This document shows, piece after piece, positions 17,849 to 28,716 of a DNA stretch of 64,000 nucleotides. This stretch comes from an uncultured Halomonas sp. (GTDB taxonomy: Bacteria; Pseudomonadota; Gammaproteobacteria; Pseudomonadales; Halomonadaceae): contig NZ_CANLTC010000003.1 in assembly GCF_947493865.1 (NCBI RefSeq), positions 1 to 64,000 of the forward strand, read 5' to 3'. How positions within the stretch are numbered: position 1 is the stretch's first letter; each line of letters opens with the position of its first letter. Under the pieces are notes generated by a model. The model was given only the letters and a program-made list of their open reading frames with translations. It was not told the DNA's origin and did not search any database. The translations under genes were made by a program, and so were the position numbers.

Positions 17849-19312
17849 ATGAGTGGTGAAGTACTGATCAACTTGACGCCGATGGAAACCCGGGTGGCGG
17901 TGGTCGAGAACGGCGTACTGCAGGAAGCTTTTATCGAGCGTAGCCGACGTCGGGGCATCGTCGGCAATATTTATAAGGGCAAGGTGGCCCGCGTGCTGCC
18001 TGGCATGCAGGCGGCGTTCATCGATGTCGGTCTGGAACGCGCGGCGTTCATTCATGTTCACGAGGTCATGCCGCCTCACACGCCCAATGACGAACAGGTC
18101 TCGATCAGTCAACTGCTGCAGGAAGGCCAGCCTCTGGTCGTTCAGGTGACCAAGGATCCGATTGCCTCCAAGGGGGCGCGTCTCACGACGCATCTCTCGG
18201 TGCCTTCCCGCTATCTTGTCTACATGCCCGACGCCTCGCATACCGGTGTGTCTCAACGTATCGAAGATGAGGGGGAGCGCGAGCGTCTGCGTACTCTGGT
18301 GGAAGAGTGCCTCGTCGAACTCGATTCCCAGGCGCCCGGTGGCTTCATCATTCGTACCGCCGCCGAAGGGATTGGCCGGGACGAACTGATCACGGACATG
18401 CAGTATCTACTGCGCCTGTGGCGCAAGGTCGGCGAACGCCGCATCGACGCGCCTGCCCCCAGCTGCATTTACGACGACCTGCCGCTGTTCATTCGCACCT
18501 TGCGGGATATGATGCGCGATGATATCGAGAAGATACGCATCGACTCCCGAGAGAACTTCCATCGGCTCAAGGAGTTTGCCGAAGAGTTCATGCCCGATAT
18601 GGCCGAGCGCATCGAGTACTATCCCGGCGAGCGGCCGATCTTCGATCTATTCAGCGTCGAGGACGAGATACTCAAGGCCCTTGGGCGCAAGGTGCAGCTC
18701 AAGTCCGGCGGGTATCTGGTGATCGATCCCACCGAGGCGATGACCACCATCGATGTGAACACTGGCGGCTACGTCGGCCATCGCAACCTCGAAGAGACCA
18801 TCTTCAAGACCAATCTCGAGGCTGCCACCACCATCGCCCGCCAGCTCAGGTTGCGCAATCTTGGCGGCATCATCATCATCGATTTCATCGATATGGAGGA
18901 TCTCGAGCATCAGCGTCAGGTGTTGCGGGTGCTCGAGAAATCCCTGGAAAAAGATCACGCCAAGAACAAGCTGACCGGTGTCACCGAGCTGGGGCTGGTG
19001 CAATTGACACGCAAGCGTACCCGGGAAAGCCTCGAGCAGGTTCTGTGCGATTCCTGCCCGACTTGTCAGGGCCGTGGCACCCTGAAGACGCCGGAGACCG
19101 TATGCTATGAAATCTTCCGCGAGATCATGCGAGAGGAGCGCGCCTACAGTCCCGACACTTACATGGTACTGGCCTCCCAGGCAGTGGTCGATCGCCTGCT
19201 CGACGAGGAATCCTCCGCAGTGGCGGATCTGGAAATCTTCATTGGCAAGACCATTCGTTTTCAAGTCGAGACCCCTTACTCCCAGGAGCAGTACGATATC
19301 GTGCTGATGTAG
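17849..19312 (+). CDS. rng: ribonuclease G
   Basis: A 487-residue RNase E/G-family endoribonuclease that matures 16S rRNA 5' ends and degrades some mRNAs. An S1 domain lies at about residues 35-125 (GNIYKGKVARVLPGMQAAF). The catalytic region with IDVNTGGYVG and NLEETIFKTNLEAA follows, then the zinc-link cysteines CDSCPTCQGRG. It lacks the long C-terminal scaffold of RNase E, fitting RNase G length. ATG at 17849 has AAGGA 7 bases upstream; a TTG at 17816 is less likely. Confidence 0.96.
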   Translation: MSGEVLINLTPMETRVAVVENGVLQEAFIERSRRRGIVGNIYKGKVARVLPGMQAAFIDVGLERAAFIHVHEVMPPHTPNDEQVSISQLLQEGQPLVVQVTKDPIASKGARLTTHLSVPSRYLVYMPDASHTGVSQRIEDEGERERLRTLVEECLVELDSQAPGGFIIRTAAEGIGRDELITDMQYLLRLWRKVGERRIDAPAPSCIYDDLPLFIRTLRDMMRDDIEKIRIDSRENFHRLKEFAEEFMPDMAERIEYYPGERPIFDLFSVEDEILKALGRKVQLKSGGYLVIDPTEAMTTIDVNTGGYVGHRNLEETIFKTNLEAATTIARQLRLRNLGGIIIIDFIDMEDLEHQRQVLRVLEKSLEKDHAKNKLTGVTELGLVQLTRKRTRESLEQVLCDSCPTCQGRGTLKTPETVCYEIFREIMREERAYSPDTYMVLASQAVVDRLLDEESSAVADLEIFIGKTIRFQVETPYSQEQYDIVLM

Positions 19313-19316
19313 TCCT

Positions 19317-22300
19317 ATGAGCCCGTACCGCATCGCCTTGCGCTGGGTGCTGACCCTCACCGCTCTGGGGCTGGTTGTACTGGCCTTGTTGTTCAGCGGT
19401 TTGCGTCTGGCAATCAGCCAGATCGATGTGCTGCGCGATGAGTTGAACGAGCAACTCACCGAGCAGTTCAATGCCACTCTGCAGACGCGAGACCTGCAGG
19501 GCGGTTTTCATGGTTTTGATCCCTCTATTGCAATCGACGACCTGCAACTGGTCTCTCATCGCCAGACGAGATCGCTGCCGCTGATGGAGATTCGGCATAT
19601 CCGAGCACGTCTGGATACCCTGGCATCATTGCATGCCGGTTATCCGATACTTGACGAGGCGCGCATCGAGCAGGCGACGCTGCACCTGTATCAGGATGCC
19701 CAAGGGCGCTGGAAATGGCCGGATCCGGCGGAGCTGCCGGAAGAACTGGCTCCCGATACGGATTTCGCGATCGAGAGCCTGGATGATGTCGTCGCCATCC
19801 TGCTGCGTCAGGAAGCGGTGGTAGAGGATCTGCGCCTGGTGCTGCATGGCATCGACGACACGCTGACGTTGACGGCGCCGCGCCTGCTCATGACCGGGGA
19901 CGCCAGGCGCGCCCATGTGGAAGGCACGCTATTCGTCGAAGGTGAATCCTCAAGCGCCATTCAAGCGGTGCTGGAACTGCTGCCTGGTCGGGCCGACTGG
20001 ACGCGTCCCAGCGCTGTCTTGCAGGCGCGCGCCGACCTTGGCGCGATGTCGCGCCTGGGAACGCTACTGACCGGGCAAGAAGAGATTTACATGAAGCGGG
20101 TCGATGGCCGGGCAACGCTTTGGGGGCGCTGGCAGGAAGGGCGCCTGGAGGATGCCCGGGCCAGTCTCGATATCGATCGGCTGGTGCTCGAAAGCAACGC
20201 CACTAAAGGCGAAGCCTCTGAACCTGAGACGCCTGAAAAAGGAGCCAAGCCGCTGGTATTCGAGAATCTTGCTGCCCGAGCCCAGTGGCTACGCGGCAAG
20301 GAGGACAATTGGCAGGCCTGGATCAATGCACTACCCGAAGGCAACAAGCAGAGTGACGAGCAGGAGCAGGCTTTCAATGAAGTCCCGGTTTTTCCCGAGC
20401 ATCTGCATATCGAAGGTCGCAATACGGCCTGGCAGTTGCGCAGCGCACCTTTCGAGCTTGAGCCGGTAGCGACCTGGCTGCAACGCCTGCCATTTGCTGA
20501 ATCGCTGAGTCAGGTTCTCGCCACGCTTTCGCCCCGTGGCCATGTGGCCGGGTTGGCGCTGGAACAAGACAAAGGAGACTGGCGGGCGCAAGTGGCGTTG
20601 CACGAGGTAGTCGTATCTCCCTGGCAGGGTGTGCCCGGAGGTGGACCGCTCGATGCCTGGGTCAGCGTGGAAAACGGTCATGGCAGTGTGCGCTTCGTGG
20701 AGCAACCTGGCATGACCCTGGCCTTCCCCGAAGTGTTTGCCGCGCCGCTGGAGCTTTCGAAGGCACGGGGTGAAATCGACTGGACGCTGGATGACGGCAC
20801 GTTCAGCGTTGGCGGCGAGAATCTTGCGCTGACCTGGCGTGACGCCAAGGTAGAAGGAAGCTTTCGCTTCGTCGCTCCCGATCGGGAGCCGCCGGAGCTC
20901 GAGCTGAGCCTCGACATGCGCGAGGTGAATGCGATCGACACTCCCCTTATACAATGGCTGCCGGCCAAGGTGCTTGCGCCGGAGCTGACGGAATGGCTAT
21001 CCCGGGGTATCGCCGGCCGTGTGCCGCAAGGCAGCTTCTATCTCAAAAAGACCCTGGACGGCGATTCAGGCGATGATCCGGACGGCGACGGCGCACCCTT
21101 TGACGGTGAGTTGCGCCTGGCGCTACAGATCGAGCAGGGGCGACTGGCTTATGACCCGGAGTGGCCAGCGCTTGAGAATGTCAGCGGTGACATGACCTTG
21201 CACAACGACAGTCTCCAGGCGACGGTAGCCCATGCCGAAACCCATGGGCTGGTCACCGAAGATGCCCGGGTCGAGCTCGAGAACGAGCGGTTGAGCGTGC
21301 AAGGGCCGGTTGGGGGTTCGACTCAGGCACTGTTTGATTTTCTGGGGGCCAGCCCGATCGACGGTGCCGAAATCTTCACCGGCTGGCAGGCAAGTGGTGC
21401 GGTGGACGGTCAACTGAGTCTTGCCGTCCCCATGGACAATACCGATGCACTGACGCTGGAGGTCACGGCGTCGGCGGATGCGCCGCAACTGGTCTTTCCC
21501 GACATCGACCTGGTACTTGGTAGCGTCAATGGTGACGTGCGCTATCGCCATGCCCGGGATGAGGATTCCTTGACGGGCACCCTCGGTGCCCGTGCCTTCG
21601 ATGGGCCCGTGCTGGCGAATTTTGACGTCGGGGGTGAAGGCATCACGCTAGAAGGTCGCGCCCTGGCAACAGGTCTGCTCGAATGGGGCGGCTTGAGCGG
21701 GCTTGGTGGTCTCATGAGCGGCTATTTCCCTTATTCCGCCCAGATCGACCTGGAGGGCGAGCAGCCAACATTCGTTCTGAACAGTGGACTCGAGGGGCTG
21801 AGTATTCATTTGCCCGCGCCCTTCGGCAAACCCGCTGCCGAACGCGTGCCCTTGCATATAGAGTCGATTCCCGGGCAGCGATTCAGTGCGGAACTCGCCG
21901 ATCGATTGCGGCTGCGTTGGCGTCATCGGGGGCAGGATAGCCAGAGCCCGGGGCAAGGCCAGGTCTGGCTCGAGCGCTGGCCCTTGGAACCACACTGGCC
22001 TGGCGGTAACGGCTGGGAAGTGGTTTGGCAGACGCCGCGTCTCGATATCGAGCCTTGGCAGGAGGCGCTGGCGCGTCTTGGTTCCATGAATGAGGCAACA
22101 GGCGGAGCCGATGAGTCGACGAAGGGGGCCGGTGCGAATAGGGCAGCGCTGAACAGCGCGCGTATCGATACCCAATGTCTGCATCTTGAACAGCGGTGTC
22201 TCGGCTCACTGCAGGCAGTGCTCAAGCCGCGCGGGCAAGGGTGGCAATTCGACTTAGGCGGCAGCCTGATCGAAGGCCGCGGCGATTTTCTGCCGACTCA

Positions 22301-23252
22301 GCCACAGCCACTGTCGCTGGTATTGTCGCGCCTGACCCTGGACGGTCTGATCGACGAGAGTGAGTCCGGCTCACCCCCCGAGCTAGCCAGCGAGATTGCG
22401 ACTGCGCCGGAAGCGGAGCCATTTCCGTCGGGATTGAACCAGGTGCCTGATGGCAAGGTCAGTATAGATAGGATCTTGTACAAGGGGCGTAGGTTCGGCC
22501 CCCTGGCGGCGAGTTGGAAAGTATCCTCCGAGCGGCTGCAGATTGCACCGTTGACGTCTACGTTCGGGCAGGTGCAGCTTGATGGCGAGTTCACATGGGA
22601 AGCCGCCGGGCCCCAGGCAAGTCTCACTCGGTCCAAGGTTGCCTTGGGTGGAGGAGATATAGGCACCTTGTTTGAAGCGCTCGCCCAGCCTGTCGCATTA
22701 CGCAGCACCAACACGGATGTTCAGACTCGCCTGGCCTGGCCCGGCGCCCCCTGGCAATTTGCACTGGAGCGTTCCCGGGGAAATATCGATGCCACCTTGC
22801 GCGACGGTAGTTTCCTGACGCTGGATTCTTCCTCGGCGAAGCTCATCGGCCTGCTCAACGTCAATAACCTGTTGCGGCGTTTACGTCTGGACTTTGCCGA
22901 TGTGACCGGCCAAGGCACGGCTTTTGACAGTGTGAAGGGCGGTGCGACTCTGTACGATGGGCGTCTGGAAACTCGAGGACCCATTGAAATCGATGGATCC
23001 TCTACCCAATTCAGCCTCAACGGCAACGTAAATCTTCTGCAGCGTCAGCTGGATTTGTCTTTAGGCGTGACCGTTCCTATCAGTCAAAACCTCCCTCTAG
23101 CGGCGGTGCTGGTGGGTGCTCCCTACGTTGGGGGAGCCCTGTTTCTGGCCGACAAGCTATTCGGCGGCTGGATCGACAAGGTCACGCGAATCTATTACAG
23201 CGTGCAAGGCCCCTGGGCCTCGCCGCAAATCACCGTGGAAAATGCCGAATGA
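19317..23252 (+). CDS. yhdP: YhdP family AsmA-like protein (outer-membrane phospholipid transport)
   Basis: A 1311-residue protein with one N-terminal transmembrane helix (about residues 10-35) followed by a very long beta-rich periplasmic region and a C-terminal AsmA_2/DUF3971-like end ([22 protein letters not shown], shown as [10 protein letters not shown] plus neighbours). YhdP, TamB and YdbH form bridge-like structures that move phospholipids to the outer membrane. Length is slightly above E. coli YhdP. It starts 5 bases after rng and overlaps tldD by ATGA. In Pseudomonas, as I recall, a nitrilase-family gene separates yhdP and tldD; it is absent here. Confidence 0.92.
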   Translation: MSPYRIALRWVLTLTALGLVVLALLFSGLRLAISQIDVLRDELNEQLTEQFNATLQTRDLQGGFHGFDPSIAIDDLQLVSHRQTRSLPLMEIRHIRARLDTLASLHAGYPILDEARIEQATLHLYQDAQGRWKWPDPAELPEELAPDTDFAIESLDDVVAILLRQEAVVEDLRLVLHGIDDTLTLTAPRLLMTGDARRAHVEGTLFVEGESSSAIQAVLELLPGRADWTRPSAVLQARADLGAMSRLGTLLTGQEEIYMKRVDGRATLWGRWQEGRLEDARASLDIDRLVLESNATKGEASEPETPEKGAKPLVFENLAARAQWLRGKEDNWQAWINALPEGNKQSDEQEQAFNEVPVFPEHLHIEGRNTAWQLRSAPFELEPVATWLQRLPFAESLSQVLATLSPRGHVAGLALEQDKGDWRAQVALHEVVVSPWQGVPGGGPLDAWVSVENGHGSVRFVEQPGMTLAFPEVFAAPLELSKARGEIDWTLDDGTFSVGGENLALTWRDAKVEGSFRFVAPDREPPELELSLDMREVNAIDTPLIQWLPAKVLAPELTEWLSRGIAGRVPQGSFYLKKTLDGDSGDDPDGDGAPFDGELRLALQIEQGRLAYDPEWPALENVSGDMTLHNDSLQATVAHAETHGLVTEDARVELENERLSVQGPVGGSTQALFDFLGASPIDGAEIFTGWQASGAVDGQLSLAVPMDNTDALTLEVTASADAPQLVFPDIDLVLGSVNGDVRYRHARDEDSLTGTLGARAFDGPVLANFDVGGEGITLEGRALATGLLEWGGLSGLGGLMSGYFPYSAQIDLEGEQPTFVLNSGLEGLSIHLPAPFGKPAAERVPLHIESIPGQRFSAELADRLRLRWRHRGQDSQSPGQGQVWLERWPLEPHWPGGNGWEVVWQTPRLDIEPWQEALARLGSMNEATGGADESTKGAGANRAALNSARIDTQCLHLEQRCLGSLQAVLKPRGQGWQFDLGGSLIEGRGDFLPTQPQPLSLVLSRLTLDGLIDESESGSPPELASEIATAPEAEPFPSGLNQVPDGKVSIDRILYKGRRFGPLAASWKVSSERLQIAPLTSTFGQVQLDGEFTWEAAGPQASLTRSKVALGGGDIGTLFEALAQPVALRSTNTDVQTRLAWPGAPWQFALERSRGNIDATLRDGSFLTLDSSSAKLIGLLNVNNLLRRLRLDFADVTGQGTAFDSVKGGATLYDGRLETRGPIEIDGSSTQFSLNGNVNLLQRQLDLSLGVTVPISQNLPLAAVLVGAPYVGGALFLADKLFGGWIDKVTRIYYSVQGPWASPQITVENAE

Positions 23253-24703
23253 CGCAATCGACGAAAGCGCCTCTCGACGAGGCCATTGCCATACTATTGA
23301 CGCCGGGTGGTCTCGATGCCGCGGCGCTCGACACCGGGCTGGATCATGCCATGGGTGCGGGTATCGACTATGCCGATCTCTACTTCCAGCGCAGTTGGCA
23401 CGAAAGCTGGGTGCTCGAGGATGGCGAGGTCAAGGATGCCAGCTACAACATCGACGGCGGTGTCGGTGTCCGCGCCCTGGTTGGCGAAAAGACCGGCTTT
23501 GCCTATTCCAATCAGATCACCGCAGGCGCCCTTGCGGATACCGGACGCACCGCGTCGGGTATTGCCCGCAGCGGCTCGCGTCTGGCTAGTCAGCCAGTTC
23601 AAGCTGGCGGCGCGCCGCTGCGTTATGCGGGCATCGATCCCTTGTCGGGTCTCAGCGCCGAAGACAAGATTGCGCTGCTCAAGCAGGCGGACCGTATCGC
23701 CCGAGAAGCGGACCCTTGCGTTTCTCAGGTGACGGCGTCTCTCACCGGTGTGCATGAGGTCGTACTTGTACGTGCAAGCGACGGCACCCTGGCAGCGGAC
23801 ATTCGCCCGCTGGTGCGCTTCAATGTCAGCGTGATCGCCGCCAAGAACGGGCGGCGTGAGCGGGGCAGTGCCGGCGGAGGGGGGCGCTATGCCATGGCAC
23901 GGCTGCGTGATGAAAACGTCGCCGAGCGCTATGCAAAAGAAGCCGTGCGCCAGGCCCTGGTCAATCTCGAGGCTCTCGATGCTCCCGCCGGTCAGATGCC
24001 GGTGGTGCTGGGTTCAGGCTGGCCCGGTATTCTGTTGCACGAGGCGGTCGGGCATGGCCTCGAGGGCGACTTCAACCGCAAGCAGAGTTCCGCCTTCGCC
24101 GGACGCATGGGGCAGCGGGTGGCCTCTCCCGGTGTCACCGTGGTGGACGACGCCACCCTGGCGGATCGTCGTGGCTCCATGACCATCGATGATGAGGGCA
24201 CCCCGGGAGCTTATACGCCCTTGATCGAGGACGGTATCCTGGTGGGGTACATGCAGGACAAGCTGAACGCACGCTTGATGAACATGGCACCCACGGGTAA
24301 CGCGCGGCGTGAATCCTTTGCCCATATGCCGATGCCGCGCATGACCAATACCTACATGCTGGCGGGCCAGGACGATCCGGAAGACATCATAAAGAGCGTC
24401 AAGCGTGGGCTATATGCGGTGAGCTTCGGCGGTGGCCAGGTGGATATCACCTCCGGCAAGTTCGTGTTTTCCGCAAGCGAGGCGTACATGATCGAGGATG
24501 GACGCATAACCGCACCGGTCAAGGGCGCCACCCTGATCGGCAACGGCCCTGAAGCGATGAGCAGGGTGTCGATGATCGGTCATGACATGGCACTCGACAC
24601 CGGTATCGGCGTCTGCGGCAAGGAAGGCCAAGGCGTGCCGGTGGGAGTGGGCCAGCCGACCTTGAAATTAGACGAGCTGACCGTTGGCGGCACCCAGTCC
24701 TGA
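23249..24703 (+). CDS. tldD: metalloprotease TldD
   Basis: A 484-residue TldD, the zinc-bearing subunit of the TldD/TldE protease, which trims peptide antibiotics and antitoxins such as CcdA. The metal-binding [12 protein letters not shown] is visible with HExxxH at residues 264-269. The conserved C-terminal [18 protein letters not shown] block follows. It overlaps yhdP by 4 bases. Its partner TldE (pmbA) is encoded about 0.8 kb downstream beyond darP. Confidence 0.97.
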   Translation: MTQSTKAPLDEAIAILLTPGGLDAAALDTGLDHAMGAGIDYADLYFQRSWHESWVLEDGEVKDASYNIDGGVGVRALVGEKTGFAYSNQITAGALADTGRTASGIARSGSRLASQPVQAGGAPLRYAGIDPLSGLSAEDKIALLKQADRIAREADPCVSQVTASLTGVHEVVLVRASDGTLAADIRPLVRFNVSVIAAKNGRRERGSAGGGGRYAMARLRDENVAERYAKEAVRQALVNLEALDAPAGQMPVVLGSGWPGILLHEAVGHGLEGDFNRKQSSAFAGRMGQRVASPGVTVVDDATLADRRGSMTIDDEGTPGAYTPLIEDGILVGYMQDKLNARLMNMAPTGNARRESFAHMPMPRMTNTYMLAGQDDPEDIIKSVKRGLYAVSFGGGQVDITSGKFVFSASEAYMIEDGRITAPVKGATLIGNGPEAMSRVSMIGHDMALDTGIGVCGKEGQGVPVGVGQPTLKLDELTVGGTQS

Positions 24704-24952
24704 GTATGAAGCTACTGCGCTCGCTCAACCTTTCCGAGCTCTTTGCCACGATGGGCGCCGGGAGCAAGGCGAAGCGAGGGTCTTTTGCCATGGCCGAAAA
24801 TTGATCCATGCTATTTCGGCATTTCCGCCATCCATGGCGGTCAGAAAGCAAAAGTAGCGCCCAAGGATGGGTTTACAGCGCCCTCGCGAAGGCTTGCTCA
24901 CGGGAAAGCCCATCTTTTATCCACCAAGCTGTGAAAGAAGTTCCGGTGGTTC
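24704..24952. repeat. intergenic region rich in inverted repeats between tldD and darP
   Basis: 249 bases without a credible gene. It contains CCGCCAT-CC-ATGGCGG (24825-24840, perfect 7-bp arms), CCGAAA...TTTCGG flanking 24794-24819, a near-direct repeat of AGCGCCC at 24856 and 24877, and GATGGG...CCCATC (24866-24914). The composition suggests an imported intergenic repeat element of the kind seen in halomonads and relatives (recollection, not verified). Confidence 0.5.
24866..24918 (+). terminator. possible terminator for the mre-tldD transcript
   Basis: GATGGGTTT (24866-24874) pairs with AAAGCCCATC (24905-24914), one position mismatched, around a 30-base loop, and TTTT follows at once. The long loop makes this a weak prediction. 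Confidence 0.35.
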
Positions 24953-25462
24953 TCACATACCGGCGGTGTCGCGTATCAGCTTGAACAGTTTGCGCGCGCT
25001 GGTCGGCGGCTTGCCGTGCTTTCGCTCGCTGCGCGCATTGCGGATCAGCTGGCGTAGCGTCTGGCGGTCGACATCGGGATACTCGGCGATGAAAGTCTCC
25101 AGGGAGTCGTTGCTTTCATCGTCCATGAGTCGGTCGCGCCATTTTTCAAGACGATGAAAGGCGTGATCGCGACGTAGCGTTTCACGTTCGAACTCATCGA
25201 AGACCTGCTGTATGCCATCGATATCCTCGCGGCGCATCAGCTTGCCGACGTACTGCATGTGACGGCGGCGCCCTTCGTGAGAGCGAATGCGCGAGGTTTC
25301 TTCGATGGCCTCCAGTAGGTCATCGGACAGCGGCAAACGTGCTCGCTGGACCTCGGACAGGGCGATGATTCGTTCGCCCAGGGCTTGCAGGGCCTGCATT
25401 TCCTGCTTGCGTTGGGTCTTGCTTGGCCGATCCTGAGGATCGGCGGGTGATTCAAATGACAT
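24953..25462 (-). CDS. darP: ribosome biogenesis factor DarP / YjgA family (DUF615)
   Basis: A 169-residue, highly charged YjgA protein that associates with late 50S precursors and promotes peptidyl-transferase-centre maturation. Typical features are SKTQRKQEMQALQALGERI at the N-terminus, HEGRRRHMQYVGKLMR in the middle and QLIRNARSERKHGKPPTS-type tail. ATG at 25462 gives normal family length; longer frames upstream run antisense into pmbA and are rejected. It diverges from pmbA with 66 bases between starts. Confidence 0.92.
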   Translation of the reverse strand: MSFESPADPQDRPSKTQRKQEMQALQALGERIIALSEVQRARLPLSDDLLEAIEETSRIRSHEGRRRHMQYVGKLMRREDIDGIQQVFDEFERETLRRDHAFHRLEKWRDRLMDDESNDSLETFIAEYPDVDRQTLRQLIRNARSERKHGKPPTSARKLFKLIRDTAGM

Positions 25463-25528
25463 GCCATTACCATCAGCATTGGGAGGTTGGCGCAGTATAC
25501 CAGCCAGCCTCGCCATAAGGAGACCAAC

Positions 25529-26869
25529 ATGACTCAAGCCTTCGATGCCGCCGCGCAGCAGACGCTGCTGGAATCCCGGGTGGCCGCGGCCTTGGAGCAG
25601 GCGCGTACCCTGGGTGCGGATGCCTGTGAAGTAGGTGCCAGCGTCGATCAGGGAACCGGTATCAATGTACGCATGGGCGAGGTGGAAAGTGTCGAGCTGT
25701 CCCGGGATCAAGGCATTGCCGTCACGGTATACGTGGGTAAGCGCAAGGGCAGCGCGTCCTCTTCCGATGCCGGCGAAGCCTCTATTCGCGCGGTAGTGGA
25801 AAAGGCCATCGACATCGCACGTTATACCGGGGAGGACCCCTACGCGGGACTGGCTGACGCGGAATTGATGGCAACTGAATTCCCCGATCTCAAGGTGCAT
25901 CATTCCTGGCCGTTGACCACGGATGAAGCGATCGAATTGGCCCTGGCCTGTGAGAATGCCGGTCGCGAGGTCGAGGGTATCGCCAATTCCGATGGCGCGG
26001 GACTATCCACCGGCGAAGGGGTGCGTGTCTATGGCAATAGCCACGGTTTTCTGGCAGGACAACGCGGCAGCCGGCATTCATTGTCCTGCATGTTGATCGC
26101 CCGAGACGAACAGGGCATGCAGCGGGATTACGACTACAGCAGCGAACGAGATCCCGCGAAGCTGTGTTCACCGGAGGCGATCGGGCGCAGTGCCGCGGAG
26201 CGAACGTTGCGTCGTCTGGGTGCGCGCAGGCCCGAGACTGGACGTCTACCGGTGCTGTTCGCGCCGGAGTTGGCCAGTGGGCTGATAGGGAGTTTTCTCA
26301 ATGCCATCGCCGGTGGCGCGTTGTATCGCGAGGCGTCATTTCTATGCGATAGCCTGGGCAAGCCATTGTTTCCGGACTGGTTCACGCTTCAGGAAAAACC
26401 TCGCGAAATTGGCGGCATGGCCAGCTCCTCCTTCGATAGCGATGGTGTCTACACCCGGGACAACATCTTTGTCGACGGCGGGCGTATTGCCAGCTACATG
26501 CTCTCTGCCTACAGCGCTCGACGCCTGAACATGACCACTACCGGCAACGCAGGCGGTGCTCGCAACCTGCGCATCGAGGCCCCTCTCACGGCCCAGGCCG
26601 ATCTGTTGGCGCAGATGGACCGTGGCGTGCTGGTCACGGAATTGATGGGTCAGGGAGTCAACGGAGTGACCGGTGACTACTCACGAGGTGCCGCAGGCTT
26701 CTGGGTCGAGAATGGCAAGATCCAGTATCCGATCGAGGAATTCACCGTTGCCGGCAATCTCACTACCATGTTTGCCAATCTGATGGGCGTCGGGGACGAT
26801 ATCGATACCCGTGGCAGTGTCCATACCGGCAGCTGGCTGATCGATGATATGACTATCGCAGGAAGTTGA
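25529..26869 (+). CDS. pmbA: metalloprotease subunit PmbA (TldE)
   Basis: A 446-residue PmbA/TldE, the metal-free partner of TldD. The conserved C-terminal segments TTTGNAGGARNL and VTELMGQGVNGVTGDYSRGAAGFWVENG are present, and no HExxxH is seen, as expected. ATG at 25529 has AAGGAG 7 bases upstream; an upstream in-frame start at 25487 lacks such a site. Confidence 0.96.
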   Translation: MTQAFDAAAQQTLLESRVAAALEQARTLGADACEVGASVDQGTGINVRMGEVESVELSRDQGIAVTVYVGKRKGSASSSDAGEASIRAVVEKAIDIARYTGEDPYAGLADAELMATEFPDLKVHHSWPLTTDEAIELALACENAGREVEGIANSDGAGLSTGEGVRVYGNSHGFLAGQRGSRHSLSCMLIARDEQGMQRDYDYSSERDPAKLCSPEAIGRSAAERTLRRLGARRPETGRLPVLFAPELASGLIGSFLNAIAGGALYREASFLCDSLGKPLFPDWFTLQEKPREIGGMASSSFDSDGVYTRDNIFVDGGRIASYMLSAYSARRLNMTTTGNAGGARNLRIEAPLTAQADLLAQMDRGVLVTELMGQGVNGVTGDYSRGAAGFWVENGKIQYPIEEFTVAGNLTTMFANLMGVGDDIDTRGSVHTGSWLIDDMTIAGS

Positions 26870-26901
26870 TAGCACCTTCGGGTATGGCGAAGAAAATTGG
26901 C

Positions 26902-26935
26902 ATGGCCGCTCTATTCAACCCAATAGGGCGGCCAT
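26902..26935. terminator. hairpin between the convergent pmbA and mgtE genes
   Basis: ATGGCCGCTCTATT (26902-26915) pairs with 26922-26935 with one mismatch around a CAACCC loop. No T-run follows on the plus strand. On the minus strand an ATTTTC lies a few bases beyond, so termination of mgtE is the better reading. Confidence 0.5.
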
Positions 26936-26956
26936 GTCATTGAAGGGAACCAGGCA

Positions 26957-28312
26957 TCAGAGATAAAAGTAGGTGGCAAGACCAAGAAAGGCCATGAAGC
27001 CGACCACGTCGGTGACCGTCGTCAGTATCACGCTGCCGGACAGGGCCGGGTCGATCTTGAGTCTTTTCAAAAGCACTGGCAGTAACGTGCCGCAAAAAGC
27101 GGCGAACAACAGGTTGATGACGATGGCAGCGGCGATGATGACGCCCAAGGTCATGTCACCGAACCAAAGCACTGCAATGGCGGCCACGACCAATGCCCAC
27201 AGCAGCCCGTTGAGAGCACCGACGATCAATTCTCGATTGAGCAGCCAGCGCACATTACTCCCGGACACATGACCCAAGGCAATACCCCGTATCAATACGG
27301 TCAGCGCCTGGGAGCCGGCGATACCCCCCATGCTGGCCACGATGGGCATCAGTACCGCAAGGGCGGTGACTTTCTGGATGGTGCCTTCGAACATGCCGAT
27401 TACCGCTGCGGCCATGAAGGCGGTGATCAGGTTGATACCCAGCCATACCGCACGCCGCCGGCTGGTGCGCCAGATCGGAGCAAAGGTATCTTCATCTTCA
27501 TCCAGGCCCGCCATGCTCATCACCTGATGCTCCGCGTCATCCCGGATGACATCGACCACGTCGTCGATGGTGATACGACCCAGCAGGTGACTATCACCGC
27601 CGATAACCGGTGCCGAGATCAGGTCGAAACGCTCGAACAGTCTGGCGACTTCGGTTTCCTCCATCGTCGCCGGGATCGTCACCATGTCCGTATCCATGAC
27701 CTCGCGCACCAGCATTGACGTGTCGGAAACCAGCAGGCGGTTGATAGGCAGACTGCCGATCAGCTTGTCGCCCCGGGTCACGACCAGAAGGCTGTCGGTG
27801 GTATCCGGCAGGCGTTCGTGACGACGCAGGTAACGCAGTACCACATCCAGGGTGATTTCCGGGCGGATCGTCAGCGTATCCGTGTTCATCAACCCGCCGG
27901 CGGTGTCCTCGGGATAGGACAGCACGGTTTCCAGGCGCTGACGTTCCTGGGCCTCCATGGAGTCGAGCACTTCGAGGGTGACGGTATCCGGCAGGCGCTG
28001 CAACAGATCCGCCAGGTCATCGACATCCAGCCCCTCGGTGGCGGACATCAGCTGCTGGGTATCCATCCGGTTGAGGAATTCCGTCTGGATATCATCACCC
28101 AGATACTGCAGCACATCACCTTTTAGCTCAGGCTCGATCAGCTCCCATAGGATGTCGCGCTCCCTGGGTGGTGTCGACTCCAGCAAGTGCGCCACATCGA
28201 CCGGAGCGAGGCCACGATTGAGCATGCGCCGTGCTTGTTCCAAGGCGCCACTTTCCAGAGCATCGTTTAGCCTGGCGAGTCTGGGCTGAAGCTTCTCTGG
28301 ATTTTTGCTCAT
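26957..28312 (-). CDS. mgtE: magnesium transporter MgtE
   Basis: A 451-residue MgtE channel/transporter. A cytosolic N domain (about 1-130, ALESGALEQARRML onward) and tandem CBS domains (about 130-255, including GRITIDDVVDVIRDDAEHQ) sense Mg2+ and gate the pore. The membrane domain begins near residue 285 with about five helices and the conserved PIVASMGGIAGSQALTV pore segment. No Mg2+ riboswitch-sized leader is present: only about 130 bases separate it from ptsO. Confidence 0.95.
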   Translation of the reverse strand: MSKNPEKLQPRLARLNDALESGALEQARRMLNRGLAPVDVAHLLESTPPRERDILWELIEPELKGDVLQYLGDDIQTEFLNRMDTQQLMSATEGLDVDDLADLLQRLPDTVTLEVLDSMEAQERQRLETVLSYPEDTAGGLMNTDTLTIRPEITLDVVLRYLRRHERLPDTTDSLLVVTRGDKLIGSLPINRLLVSDTSMLVREVMDTDMVTIPATMEETEVARLFERFDLISAPVIGGDSHLLGRITIDDVVDVIRDDAEHQVMSMAGLDEDEDTFAPIWRTSRRRAVWLGINLITAFMAAAVIGMFEGTIQKVTALAVLMPIVASMGGIAGSQALTVLIRGIALGHVSGSNVRWLLNRELIVGALNGLLWALVVAAIAVLWFGDMTLGVIIAAAIVINLLFAAFCGTLLPVLLKRLKIDPALSGSVILTTVTDVVGFMAFLGLATYFYL

Positions 28313-28397
28313 GGCGGGTGGCGTCCTGTGTCGTACCTCGATCGTTGCGCTATTCTAGCACCGGAGGGTACTGGCGCGAACAAAAGAAAACGCTGTT

Positions 28398-28421
28398 CGA
28401 GAGAAGCCTGCAGGCGTCTCG
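28398..28421 (-). terminator. weak hairpin downstream of ptsO
   Basis: CGAGA and GCCTG on one side pair with CAGGC and TCTCG on the other with small bulges. In the minus direction a TTTTCTTTT tract lies about 10 bases beyond. It could end the rpoN-ptsO transcript before mgtE. Confidence 0.35.
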
Positions 28422-28446
28422 CTTCAAGCATCTTCTCTGCGCGTGA

Positions 28447-28716
28447 TCAATCGTCTTCGTCGAAGCGCGCAGAAAAAAGCGCTTCAACTGCAGTGAGCGC
28501 TTCTGCGGCCTGAGGGCCTTCCACAGTGATTTCAAGCACGCTGCCGCAGGGAGCGGCAAGCATCAGAAGCGACATGATGTTGTTCGCATCGGCGCGCTTG
28601 TCTTGGTGATATATGGTCACATTGGCATCGAAGGGCTGACAGCACTTGACCAGCTTTGTGGCTGCACGTGCATGAAGGCCACGTCGGTTGGTCAGAATCA
28701 GCTCACGCTGAATCAT
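28447..28716 (-). CDS. ptsO: HPr-family phosphocarrier NPr of the nitrogen PTS
   Basis: An 89-residue HPr-like protein. The phosphorylated histidine is His15 in RRGLHARAATKLV. It carries phosphate from EI-Ntr to EIIA-Ntr (PtsN), which is encoded two genes upstream. It overlaps the rapZ 3' end by 14 bases and has GGAG upstream of its ATG. As usual, the sequence does not carry the HPr-kinase serine motif of Gram-positive HPr. Confidence 0.94.
   Translation of the reverse strand: MIQRELILTNRRGLHARAATKLVKCCQPFDANVTIYHQDKRADANNIMSLLMLAAPCGSVLEITVEGPQAAEALTAVEALFSARFDEDD

Noticed and set aside
25463..25903. Extended N-terminus of DarP reading antisense through pmbA
   Set aside because: The pmbA frame has a strong ribosome binding site and full family similarity; DarP from 25462 already has normal length.
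28313..28446. Mg2+ riboswitch (M-box) upstream of mgtE
   Set aside because: The gap is too short and shows no M-box-like conserved loops.
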